This document shows, in pieces, positions 14,569 to 21,749 of a stretch of 21,749 nt of DNA. Where the stretch lies: positions 1-21,749 of the forward strand of contig CAKSIW010000049.1 of assembly GCA_934463175.1 (NCBI GenBank), written 5' to 3'. The notes under the pieces are model-generated. The model searched no databases. It was not told the DNA's origin and was given only the letters and a program-made list of their open reading frames with translations. The DNA is from an uncultured Clostridia bacterium (GTDB lineage Bacteria > Bacillota > Clostridia > Monoglobales > Monoglobaceae). Made by a program: the position numbers and the translations under genes. Numbering within the stretch: position 1 is the first letter of the stretch; each line of letters opens with the position of its first letter.

Positions 14569-15411
14569 ATGAAATATCTGACCCTGAATAACGGTATTCA
14601 AATGCCTCTTGTCGGATTTGGTACATTTCAGATCACCGGCAAGGGAGAATGCGAAAAGAGCGTTGCCTCGGCAATCAGCGCAGGATATAGACTGATTGAC
14701 ACGGCACAGGCATACGGAAACGAGGAATATGTCGGCAATGCAATTAAAAACTGCGGTGTGGCAAGAGATGAACTGTTTATCACAACAAAGCTGTGGTTTC
14801 GCAATTATGAAAAAGCCGATGCGGAAAGAACGCTTGCCGAATCACTGAGAAAATTACAGCTCGATTATGTGGATATGGTGCTTCTTCATTGACCGTACGG
14901 CAACGTTTATGAAGCCTGGAGAACGCTTGAACGCTTTTATGAAAACGGTGAAATCAGAGCAATCGGTGTTTCAAACTTTGATGCCGACAGAATGATAGAT
15001 TTAATCACATTCAATAAAATTAAGCCGTGCATAAATCAGATTGAGACACACCTTTTTTGCCAGAGGAAGAATGAAAGCGGCTGGCTGAAAAAATACGGAG
15101 TGGCACATCAGGCATATGCACCTCTCGGACAAGGTCGGGCAAATGAAATGTTCGAAAATGAGACTGTGAAAAAAATTGCGGCAGGTTACGGGAAAACACC
15201 CGCACAAATTGCTTTGCGTTTTCTTGTTCAGAACGGTATATCGGTAATTCCTAAATCAGTACACATGGATAGAATAAAGGAAAATATTGATATTTTTGAT
15301 TTTGCTCTGACTGATGAAGAAATGTCTGCACTTTCGGCACTTGATACTGCAAAACCGATGATCGGAAAAGCCGAAAGCCCCGAATTAACCGAATTTGCAA
15401 TGACTTGGTAA
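14569..15411 (+). pseudogene. Aldo/keto reductase interrupted by an in-frame TGA
   Basis: A 280-codon reading frame of the 2,5-diketogluconate-reductase-like AKR group. Catalytic residues are D44, Y49 (AQAYGNEE), K74 (TTKLW) and H107. Codon 108 (14890-14892) is TGA; after it the same frame continues PYGNVYEAWRTLERFYENG to GVSNFDADRM and QNGISVIPKSVHMDRIKENI, ending at TAA 15409-15411. The family has Trp or Gln after this histidine (HWP/HQP), so TGG to TGA is the simplest change. ATG 14569 has GGAGG 8 nt upstream. Truncation after H107 should abolish activity. Real decay and sequence error are not distinguishable here. Confidence 0.88.
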
Positions 15412-15448
15412 AGGATAGTTTATATCTCTGCGGTTTGGTACCGCAAAC

Positions 15449-15476
15449 AAAAAAGCACACCTCGGTGTGCTTTTTT
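15449..15476. terminator. Bidirectional terminator between the reductase and mgtE
   Basis: GCACACC-TC-GGTGTGC core stem, flanked by an A tract on the left and a T tract on the right, so it can stop transcription from both convergent genes. Confidence 0.9.
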
Positions 15477-15507
15477 TGTTTTAATAAATTCTTCGGATTT
15501 AAGCTTT

Positions 15508-16866
15508 TCAAAACTTCAGCATATGAATTGCAATCTGAAAATATATAACAAGTGAAATTGCGTCCACAATTGTTGTAATGAACGGGCTTGCCATGACCGC
15601 AGGGTCAAATCCGATTTTCTTTGCAAGAATCGGTAGCGAACAGCCAACAAGCTTTGCGCATACAATTGTCACAATCAAAGTCAGCGACACAACCAGCGCA
15701 ACCGCAGCCGCATTTTGCCCCGACGCCGTGATTGTTCCGCTGTCAATGATGAGCATTTTCACAAAATTCACCGCCGCAAGCGATATGCCGCATAAAAAAG
15801 CAACAGCAAGCTCCTTTCGGAGAATCCTGAATATATCCTTTATGCTTATGTCACCCAGCGAAAGACTTCTGATGATTGTGACGGAGGACTGGCTTCCCGA
15901 GTTTCCACCCGTGTCCATGAGCATCGGAATGAACGCCGTCAGCGCAACACAAGCCGCAAGCGTTTTTTCAAACGACGCAATTATTTTTCCCGTGAAGGTT
16001 GCCGAAATCATCAGCAGCATGAGCCACGGTATCCTTTTCTTATATGTTTCAAAAACCGAGGTTTTGAGATATGGCTTTTCCGACGGAATCAACGCCGCCA
16101 TCTTTTCAATATCCTCAGTGTTCTCGTCCTGAATGACATCAATGACATCATCAAACGTGATTATTCCGACCAGCCGCGTTTCGCGGTCAACAACAGGCAT
16201 TGCAAGAAAGTCATATTTTCCGAACAGATTTGCAACCTCTTCCTTGTCCTCATAGGTGTCAACGTATATTACGTTCGTCTCCATCATATCGCCGATTTTT
16301 GTGCCGTTTTCACTGAGCAAAAGCTCCTTCACGGTCGTGAAGCCCAAAAGATGTCTGTTTGCGTCCGTGACATAGCAGGTGTAGATTGTCTCCTTGTCAA
16401 CGCCTGTTGCCCGTATCCGCGCAAACGCCTGTTCAACCGTCATTTCGGTTTTCAAATCGACATACTCGATTGTCATAATGCTGCCCGCGCTGTCCTTCGG
16501 ATATTTCAGCACCTTATTGATTTCCGAACGCATATCGGGGTCGGACTGACGGATTATTCTCTTCACGACATTTGCAGGCATTTCCTCAATTATATCAACC
16601 GTATCATCTAAGAACATTTCATCAAGCACGTCATGAAGCTCCTTATCGGTGAACGCCTTAATCAGGTGAGCCTGTGTGTCAGGCTCCATTTCAACAAAGG
16701 TGTCCGCCGCAAGCTCCTTCGGCAGGAAACGGAACAGCAAAAGCACCTGCTCCTTCGGCAGCTCCTCCAGCATCGCCGCAATATCGGGCGCGTTTAGCTC
16801 AGACAGAGTACTTCGCAGCTTAACAAAATCCTTCTTTTCAAGTAATGTTAATATCTCTTCCAACAT
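15508..16866 (-). CDS. mgtE: Magnesium transporter MgtE
   Basis: A 452-residue magnesium channel. Residues 1-125 form the MgtE N domain of helical repeats (LPKEQVLLLFRFLPKELAAD); residues about 130-250 hold two CBS domains; residues about 275-452 carry five membrane helices with the conserved PMLMDTGGNSGSQSS and DPAVMASPFITTIVDAISL, whose last Asp lines the pore in the family. ATG 16866 is preferred, with AAGGAGG 8 nt upstream, over an in-frame start at 16899 that lies within the riboswitch terminator region. It is controlled by an M-box riboswitch. Confidence 0.96.
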   Translation of the reverse strand: MLEEILTLLEKKDFVKLRSTLSELNAPDIAAMLEELPKEQVLLLFRFLPKELAADTFVEMEPDTQAHLIKAFTDKELHDVLDEMFLDDTVDIIEEMPANVVKRIIRQSDPDMRSEINKVLKYPKDSAGSIMTIEYVDLKTEMTVEQAFARIRATGVDKETIYTCYVTDANRHLLGFTTVKELLLSENGTKIGDMMETNVIYVDTYEDKEEVANLFGKYDFLAMPVVDRETRLVGIITFDDVIDVIQDENTEDIEKMAALIPSEKPYLKTSVFETYKKRIPWLMLLMISATFTGKIIASFEKTLAACVALTAFIPMLMDTGGNSGSQSSVTIIRSLSLGDISIKDIFRILRKELAVAFLCGISLAAVNFVKMLIIDSGTITASGQNAAAVALVVSLTLIVTIVCAKLVGCSLPILAKKIGFDPAVMASPFITTIVDAISLVIYFQIAIHMLKF

Positions 16867-16889
16867 CTGCGTTTCCTCCTTTTCTGATG

Positions 16890-17107
16890 AATAAAACAAT
16901 TTCCCCTGCCGCCGAAAACAGCGACAGGGGGAAATAAACCAATATTTCAGAAACCGTCACCGTTCAAGCTTTAGCTTCGCAGGGCGATGAAATTGCATTA
17001 TGCGATACCTTCGTTTTCGATATCGCCTGCTCAAACCAGCTGACGGTGTCTCCACCGTTTCGCGGCAGCAATCCGTATCCCTGTGGTAGCCTTACCTACC
17101 GGAACCA
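16890..17107 (-). promoter_or_regulatory. M-box (ykoK) magnesium riboswitch with terminator
   Basis: On the minus strand the aptamer (about 16960-17106) shows M-box hallmarks: GGTAGGTAAGGCTACC, TTGCTGCCGCGAAAC and the 3' GCTAAAGCTTGAACGG, with GTTC/GAAC closing the outer helix. It is followed by the expression platform, a GC-rich stem (16900-16934, one bulge) and TTGTTTTATT. High magnesium is expected to favour termination and so reduce mgtE expression. Identification is from conserved sequence, not a covariance search. Confidence 0.88.
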
Positions 17108-17113
17108 TTTTCT

Positions 17114-17142
17114 ATTGTAACTCATATTCCGCGTTTTGTCAA
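17114..17142 (-). promoter_or_regulatory. Promoter of the M-box/mgtE unit
   Basis: TTGACA (17137-17142), 17 nt, TACAAT (17114-17119) on the minus strand. The -35 begins only 4 nt after the stop codon of the upstream glycosidase gene. Confidence 0.85.
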
Positions 17143-17146
17143 CACC

Positions 17147-19714
17147 CTACATCACAGAATATAAAATTTTTGCAGCCTCCGCCTTTGTCAGTCTCTGCAT
17201 CGGCAAAAAGCTTCCGTCCTCATAGCCGTTCATCGCCCCGAGCTTGACCAGAACATTAATGCCGTTCTCTGCCCAGTCGGGAATGCTCGCCTTGTCGGGT
17301 GCGGTTATGTTTATTCTGAAAAATCCGCCCGGCAGAGTCCTTGCAACGATTGTTGCCGCCTCGGCACGGTTAATCGGAGACATCGGGTCGGCACAGCGTT
17401 CGTTCTCGCTGACATACCGTCCTGTGACAATCCCGAGACTGTAAAGTGCCTTGAAGCTGTTTTGCGCCCACTGCGGGATTTTGTCAAAATCCGAATAAGG
17501 CAAAGCCGTGTCCGCATAATCCGCCGTGTTCACTCCGAGATAGTTGCACACCATCACGGCAAACTCCGAACGCGTCATCTGCTTTTGAGGATTGAACTTC
17601 AGCATTCCGTCAACATTTTCTCCGCTCACAATTCCTGCCTTGAACATATAGCTGAGTATGCTCTCCGCCCAATGTCCGCCTGTGTCTGAGAACGGATTCT
17701 GCGGACGGCTTTCATTTCCCGTATAAACTGTTCCGCAGTTAGTATACCCAAGCGTGTTGGTTGCATACACCGTAATTTTGCTTGTGTCATCGGGCAGCTG
17801 CGCTGTCAGCTCTCCGCTTTTCTCATCATATTCAAACGCACACTGTCTGCCGTCCGCTTTGAGCAAAATTCCGTCCTTATTAGTCTGTATCTCCTTCTTG
17901 CCCGTAACTTTGCCCGTCAGCACGCCGTTCTCAAAATTCAGCTCAATGTATGGATATGCATCCGGGTCGGAGCTGTCGGCACTCTTCAGAGTCACGGGTA
18001 TTTCAACGGTTCTCGCGCCTGCCCTGACATATATTTTCCCCGACGCACCGTAGTTTTCCGCAGCGGTGAAGGTGTTCCCGTCAAATGAGCCTATGCTTTC
18101 ATCAGCACTCCACCCAAAACTTTCCTGCTGTGCCGTGAGCTTATTAAAGCCGCCGTATGCCTCGGCTGTCAGCGTCACCGACTGCTTCGGTTCAAGGAAA
18201 AGACTTTTCACCTCGCTGCCGCCCGGGACGCGGACAACAACGCTTGTCGGCATGTCAAGGCACACAACGGGAACGATCGTTCGGATTCCGTCCGCCTCGG
18301 CAATCACCTCAACTGTTCCGCTGTCACGTGCGGTGAACAAGCCGTCCGCGGTCACGGTGCTTTGTTTTCCCTCCTCAACGCTGTATGTGATTCCCTGCGG
18401 AAGCTCCGCCGGATAATATCCCTCATCGGTTGCAGTCACCATAAGCTGAAGCGTGGCACCCGTCATGACATAATTGCTGAGCGGATACATGTGCAGATGT
18501 GCCGCACCGCCGCCGCGCGCTGCCTTGTTTATGAAGTAGAAAAAGGTTGAAACCGACCGTTCCCTGCCGTCTGACGGTTTGTTGCGCCGCTCTGCCTTTT
18601 CGTCACCCGGAAGCTGTGCATAAACAGTTGTCGAACCGCCGCCGTCAAGATTTATTGCATCGGTGCACCCCAGCTCCTTCATTCTTGCGGCAAGCGTTTT
18701 CAGCTGCACTCCATAGCTGTATCCGTTCTGTCTGCCGTCAATCGTATAAAGAACAATACCTCCGTTCTCCGTTATACCGATTGCGGTTCTCGGCGCAGCA
18801 CCTGCCGCAAGGCTCGAATTGACCACACCGTTTGTCAGGAGCCTGCCGCCGACCGACCCCATGCCGACCTTAACGTGATTCCACCTCTCGTCACCGATAA
18901 CCCCAAATGATATGCTGACCTTCTCACCGACATTCAGAGTTGAAATCGGAACAAGAAATTCCGCAGGTGCATTTGAATCAACAGTCAGAACAATTTTGTC
19001 CTTCGGTATTGCAATTGCTCCGCTGTTCTCCGAAACCGACTCAACAACGGCGGTCAGCGTGCTTCCGAGTCTCATTTCGCCCTCGACGCTGCCGAGTATG
19101 ACATCAAAGCCCTTTGTCGTGTTTCTCGTTGTATCCGAAAAATCGCTTGTCATCATATATATCGCATACGGCTGACGGTATTTGTTTATGTTATATATAT
19201 TCGTTTCGCTTCCGTCCTCGCGTTTCAGAACCGACGCAATTGAAAAATATGATATAAACGCCGTTCCGTCCTCCAGTATTCCGATTGCGTCCTGTCCCGA
19301 CGCGTCCTTTGTGAGGATTTTGCCGTCAACAATCGCATTGCTCATCGGAACTCCCGTTTGAAGAGAAAAGAAATCGGCGTTTGCACCGCCCACAACATCT
19401 TGTCCCATGCCCTCCAGCCGTTCCGTCTCCTTTGACATAACAGAGCCGCCGTAGAGGGCATTCCCGTTTGTGATTGTCGGAAACACCGTGCTTCCCGGTT
19501 CGTATGTAAAATAGTTCTCGGTCTGCTGTCCGACTCCGTTTTGGTCGCTGTAGAACACATTATGCGAAAAATGTGTCCCGTCAGCGATTTTGACCGTATA
19601 TCCGTTTATTTTCGCGCTTCCCAGCACCGATGCCGCCGCCGGAACTTGGCAAAGCACCACTGCCGCCGAAAGAAGCACCGCGGTAATTTTTTTCAGTTTT
19701 CCTTTTGTCATCAT
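17147..19714 (-). CDS. Secreted phosphodiester glycosidase with three SLH domains
   Basis: An 855-residue surface protein. Residues 1-29 are a signal peptide (KKITAVLLSAAVVLCQVPAAAS). Residues about 85-395 form a NAGPA/DUF2233 phosphodiester glycosidase domain with VGGANADFF (108-116), DGR (326-328) and NLDGGGST (355-362). Residues about 405-580 look like Ig-like beta domains. Three SLH repeats follow at about 674-722, 739-792 and 808-855, each with the WA..I and TR/NRAE elements, anchoring it to secondary cell-wall polymer. Related enzymes cleave GlcNAc-1-phosphodiester bonds; a role on wall glycopolymers is an inference. ATG 19714 or 19711 is possible; the ribosome site GGGAAGTGA is weak. 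Confidence 0.93.
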   Translation of the reverse strand: MMTKGKLKKITAVLLSAAVVLCQVPAAASVLGSAKINGYTVKIADGTHFSHNVFYSDQNGVGQQTENYFTYEPGSTVFPTITNGNALYGGSVMSKETERLEGMGQDVVGGANADFFSLQTGVPMSNAIVDGKILTKDASGQDAIGILEDGTAFISYFSIASVLKREDGSETNIYNINKYRQPYAIYMMTSDFSDTTRNTTKGFDVILGSVEGEMRLGSTLTAVVESVSENSGAIAIPKDKIVLTVDSNAPAEFLVPISTLNVGEKVSISFGVIGDERWNHVKVGMGSVGGRLLTNGVVNSSLAAGAAPRTAIGITENGGIVLYTIDGRQNGYSYGVQLKTLAARMKELGCTDAINLDGGGSTTVYAQLPGDEKAERRNKPSDGRERSVSTFFYFINKAARGGGAAHLHMYPLSNYVMTGATLQLMVTATDEGYYPAELPQGITYSVEEGKQSTVTADGLFTARDSGTVEVIAEADGIRTIVPVVCLDMPTSVVVRVPGGSEVKSLFLEPKQSVTLTAEAYGGFNKLTAQQESFGWSADESIGSFDGNTFTAAENYGASGKIYVRAGARTVEIPVTLKSADSSDPDAYPYIELNFENGVLTGKVTGKKEIQTNKDGILLKADGRQCAFEYDEKSGELTAQLPDDTSKITVYATNTLGYTNCGTVYTGNESRPQNPFSDTGGHWAESILSYMFKAGIVSGENVDGMLKFNPQKQMTRSEFAVMVCNYLGVNTADYADTALPYSDFDKIPQWAQNSFKALYSLGIVTGRYVSENERCADPMSPINRAEAATIVARTLPGGFFRINITAPDKASIPDWAENGINVLVKLGAMNGYEDGSFLPMQRLTKAEAAKILYSVM

Positions 19715-19736
19715 ATCATGTCACTTCCCGAATTTA

Positions 19737-19765
19737 AGTATAACACAATCCCTCTCCGATGTAAA
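19737..19765 (-). promoter_or_regulatory. Promoter of the SLH glycosidase gene
   Basis: TTTACA (19760-19765), 17 nt, TATACT (19737-19742) on the minus strand. A perfect 12-bp palindrome GTAAATATTTAC (19769-19780) lies just upstream of the -35. Confidence 0.75.
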
Positions 19766-19783
19766 CGCGTAAATATTTACAAT

Positions 19784-19969
19784 TTCACTGCGGAAGCTTG
19801 CAGACATCAACCCATTCGCGGTTTCCCGAAAACTCCTCCGGCTCGGAAATTGTCAGTTTAATCGCGCTGTTTCCGCTTCACTGCGGAAGCTTGCAGACAT
19901 CAACCCATTCGGGATTTCCCGAAAACTCCTCCAGCTCGGAAATTGTCAGTTCAATCGCACTGTTTCCGC
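19784..19969. repeat. 93-bp tandem duplication of the 3' end of the YbaK-family gene
   Basis: Two adjacent 93-bp units (19784-19876 and 19877-19969) differ at 5 positions. The right unit encodes the last 30 codons and stop of the YbaK-family gene. The left unit lies after that stop and keeps the same frame, reading SGNSAIKLTISEPEEFSGNR and WVDVCKLPQ to its own TGA. Three of the five differences change an amino acid. Confidence 0.95.
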
Positions 19970-20348
19970 TGCCGCAGGCAGGAAACACCGTTTCAAAGCG
20001 TTTGAGCGATTCATCGAGAAAAACCCTCACGCCCTCATTCACGGCAAACGGACAAACTCCGCCGACCTTGTGCCCAATCAGCTCCGCCGCTTCATCGGGA
20101 GACGGCATTTTTGCCTTTTCTCCGAATCTCAGCTTGAATTTTTTATTATCAACTCTCGCGTCTCCTGCCGCAACAATTAAAATACAGCCGTCCGACAGCA
20201 CAAAAGAGAGCGTTTTTGCGATTCTCTCGGGTGCACAGCCGAGAGCCTCAGCCGCAAGGCTGACCGTTGCGCTTGACACCTCAAACTCCCTGATTCTTGT
20301 GTCTGCACCGAATTTTTTCAGATATTCACGAACTCTTTCAATTGACAT
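19878..20348 (-). CDS. YbaK/EbsC-family aminoacyl-tRNA editing-domain protein
   Basis: A 156-residue stand-alone editing domain of the family that hydrolyses mischarged tRNA, for example Cys-tRNA(Pro). The catalytic lysine is K45 (ERIAKTLSFV), and the family motif GHKVGGVCPF is at 92-101. Full family length. ATG 20348 has only a distant AAAGG, and the gene lies 25 nt after the cysteine-rich gene, so translation may depend on its neighbour. The last 30 codons and stop are duplicated downstream. Substrate specificity cannot be assigned. Confidence 0.93.
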   Translation of the reverse strand: MSIERVREYLKKFGADTRIREFEVSSATVSLAAEALGCAPERIAKTLSFVLSDGCILIVAAGDARVDNKKFKLRFGEKAKMPSPDEAAELIGHKVGGVCPFAVNEGVRVFLDESLKRFETVFPACGSGNSAIELTISELEEFSGNPEWVDVCKLPQ

Positions 20349-20373
20349 TTATGTAACACAGCCTTTCTCTGTT

Positions 20374-20631
20374 TTAATCCTCACCGCCGAACAGCTCACC
20401 GAACTCGCCCGACAAATCATCTGCTTCGTCTTCATCGTCCTCATGATAGTTGAGCGGCATATCTCCGTTTTGACTTTGCAAATCCACATCAACAGTGTTA
20501 TAGTCATTCCCCGAATCAATACACCTTCCGCAATTGTCGCACTTTTTTGACGGGTCGAGGTCACACATATCGCACTCGCCGCAGTTTGTGCACGGTCTGT
20601 CATAAAGCACACATTCCTTGTTCTCTTTCAT
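20374..20631 (-). CDS. Small cysteine-rich acidic protein, function unknown
   Basis: An 85-residue protein in two parts. Residues 7-37 hold eight cysteines at 7, 14, 17, 20, 23, 31, 34 and 37, with a CxxCxxCxxC run and a CxxCxxC run. Residues 50-85 are strongly acidic (HEDDEDEADDL). The spacing suggests zinc or iron-sulfur binding, but it is not the classic ferredoxin pattern. ATG 20631 is preferred, with AGGGGGC 7 nt upstream and 16 nt after the SDR stop; a longer start at 20667 would lie inside the SDR gene. It is in an apparent operon of SDR, this gene and ybaK-like. No function can be named. Confidence 0.8.
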   Translation of the reverse strand: MKENKECVLYDRPCTNCGECDMCDLDPSKKCDNCGRCIDSGNDYNTVDVDLQSQNGDMPLNYHEDDEDEADDLSGEFGELFGGED

Positions 20632-20647
20632 ATTTTCGCCCCCTGTC

Positions 20648-21379
20648 TCACGCAATTCCTCCGTCAACCGACAAAACCTGACCCGTTATGTAGTCCGCCT
20701 TGTCTGACGCAAGGTAGCAAATCGCGTCCGCCGCATTCTGCGGTGTTCCGATTCTCATCAGCGGAATTTCCTGTCTGAACTCCTCCAGCTCGTCCTCCGA
20801 CAGGTGCGCATTCATGTCGGTGTCAATCATTCCCGGGGCAACGCAGTTAACGTTTATACCCGACGGCGCAAGCTCACGCGACAAAGCCTTTGTGAATCCA
20901 ATCACTGCCGCCTTGCTTGCCGAATATATGACCTCGCATGAACCGCCGCACACACCCCAGACTGACGACACATTCACAATTTTTCCCGAATGTCTGTGCA
21001 CAAAATGCGGTATTGCCGCACGGCAGCAGTTCATCATTCCGAAAACATTTACATCAAAAACTCTCTCCGCGTCTGCCTGTCCGAAATCACAGAACAGCCC
21101 CTGCGGCAAAGCAATTCCCGCATTGTTCACCAGCACGTCCAAGCCGCCGAACACTCTCACCGTCTCGGCAACCATGCGTTCTGCCGCACCGCTGTCGGAC
21201 ACGTCCGCGCAGATTGCCTCCGCCATGCCGCCGTGCCGCTTTATCTCAGCGCAAACCTCCTCCGCCGCCTCCCTGCTTTGGTTGAAATTCACCGCAACGG
21301 CACAGCCCTCCGCCGCAAATTTCAGAGCCGCCGCTCTGCCGATTCCGCGCGATGCTCCCGTAATCAAAACAGTTCTCAC
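20648..21379 (-). CDS. SDR-family oxidoreductase (FabG-like)
   Basis: A 243-residue short-chain dehydrogenase/reductase. The dinucleotide-binding motif is TGASRGIG (7-14), then NNAGI, and the active site S-Y-K in VSSVWGVCGGSCEVIYSASK; the C-terminus has ITGQVLSVDGGIA. It resembles 3-oxoacyl-ACP reductases, but the lack of fatty-acid genes around it leaves the substrate open. The GTG start overlaps the preceding stop by 4 nt (GTGA, 21376-21379), so the two genes are translationally coupled. Confidence 0.93.
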   Translation of the reverse strand: MRTVLITGASRGIGRAAALKFAAEGCAVAVNFNQSREAAEEVCAEIKRHGGMAEAICADVSDSGAAERMVAETVRVFGGLDVLVNNAGIALPQGLFCDFGQADAERVFDVNVFGMMNCCRAAIPHFVHRHSGKIVNVSSVWGVCGGSCEVIYSASKAAVIGFTKALSRELAPSGINVNCVAPGMIDTDMNAHLSEDELEEFRQEIPLMRIGTPQNAADAICYLASDKADYITGQVLSVDGGIA

Positions 21380-21749
21380 CTAAGTGCCGCCCCCTTCACT
21401 CTTTTTTCAGTCTTTCTTGCAATATTTTCATATTCTCTCTCACGTTTTGCAAGAGTCATATCGTCCTTTTTCATGCACACATCAAAATGTCTCACCGCCG
21501 CACGGACAAACTCCGCTGCAAAATCATGGAGCATTCTGTCATGCAATGCTCCGAAGCCCTCCTCAATTGCCGAAATCGCCGTATCCGTCATTTTCGCTGC
21601 GGACATCATGCAGTCATTAAGGTCATATTCGTAAATGTCATGCACATATCTTCTGTAAAGCGGAAGCGAGGCGCGGGCAGCCACGTCAGAAACCGTTATC
21701 TGCACAAATCTTGCCTCACGCTTTTTCGCGCCGCATTTTCTGCAAAGCT
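21376..21749 (-). CDS. Unrecognised protein with N-terminal CxxC, partial at the right edge
   Basis: The frame is open to the window edge: before GTG 21705 it reads LCRKCGAKKREARFVQITVS without a stop, so the real start is beyond 21749 and the GTG is probably internal. The rest is helical and charged: LYRRYVHDIYEYDLNDCMM, then IEEGFGALHDRMLHDFAAEF and a basic tail (LAKREREYENIARKTEKR). The CxxC suggests a zinc ribbon. It is coupled to the SDR gene. I do not recognise the family. Confidence 0.7.
   Translation of the reverse strand, partial: LCRKCGAKKREARFVQITVSDVAARASLPLYRRYVHDIYEYDLNDCMMSAAKMTDTAISAIEEGFGALHDRMLHDFAAEFVRAAVRHFDVCMKKDDMTLAKREREYENIARKTEKRVKGAALR

Noticed and set aside
14569..15411. 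TGA decoded as an amino acid genome-wide
   Set aside because: Other genes in the window, such as the CMD gene, the SDR neighbour and the YbaK-family gene, end at TGA in the expected place, and conserved Trp residues use TGG.
19798..20550. 250-codon open frame on the plus strand
   Set aside because: It is antisense to the YbaK-family gene and its duplicated end; the internal protein repeat in it is only the reflection of the 93-bp DNA duplication.
1..21749. CRISPR array, insertion sequence or prophage
   Set aside because: No regularly spaced repeats, transposase, integrase or phage genes were seen; the only sizeable direct repeat is the 93-bp duplication at 19784-19969.

Overview
The window comes from a spore-forming, low-to-mid GC Clostridia-type Firmicute. 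The evidence is a forespore sigma factor gene (sigG), a YlmC/YmxH-type PRC-barrel gene beside it, a SpoVB/YtgP-type flippase, a DUF3793 gene, an SLH-domain cell-wall protein, an M-box riboswitch and consensus sigma-A promoters with AGGAGG-type ribosome binding sites. The family cannot be resolved from this window. Most genes lie on the minus strand.

Layout from left to right. 1-2300: an ECF sigma factor gene, cut by the window edge and frameshifted, and a MOP-superfamily flippase. Both are preceded by the same bipartite promoter-like element at identical internal spacing. 2329-4136: a cupin, carboxymuconolactone-decarboxylase and aldo/keto reductase operon whose cupin gene is frameshifted. 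4270-5130: an EamA drug/metabolite transporter. 5387-5698 (+): L-rhamnose mutarotase. 5725-6889: sigG and ylmC, divergently arranged. 6938-7819: an AraC regulator with a GyrI-like ligand domain. 8003-9200: DUF3793 and a flavodoxin behind a consensus promoter, with a leader carrying two GTTAG-N6-CTAAC dyads. 9228-13519: tetR and two ABC half-transporters in one operon, with paired TetR-like operators at its promoter. 13532-13912: divergent tRNA-Glu and tRNA-CAU genes with consensus promoters and terminators. 14022-15411: a MerR regulator and a divergent aldo/keto reductase with a 19-bp-spacer MerR-type promoter; the reductase has an in-frame TGA. 15508-17142: mgtE controlled by an M-box magnesium riboswitch. 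17147-19765: a secreted phosphodiester glycosidase with three SLH domains. 19784-20348: a YbaK/EbsC editing-domain gene whose 3' end, stop codon included, is tandemly duplicated as a 93-bp unit. 20374-21749: a small cysteine-rich acidic protein, an SDR oxidoreductase and an unknown protein that runs off the right edge.

The strongest unexplained signals are four. First, the shared ECF-type promoter joins a sigma factor to a lipid-linked-sugar flippase. Second, the DUF3793/flavodoxin leader has repeated dyads and a possible alternative RNA fold. Third, the 93-bp duplication overlaps a gene end. Fourth, sigG has its Shine-Dalgarno placed for an AUU start that would align exactly with the Bacillus SigG N-terminus. 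Three genes carry single lesions (two one-base losses in A runs, one TGA). These could be real decay, recoding or sequence error, and the sequence alone cannot decide.
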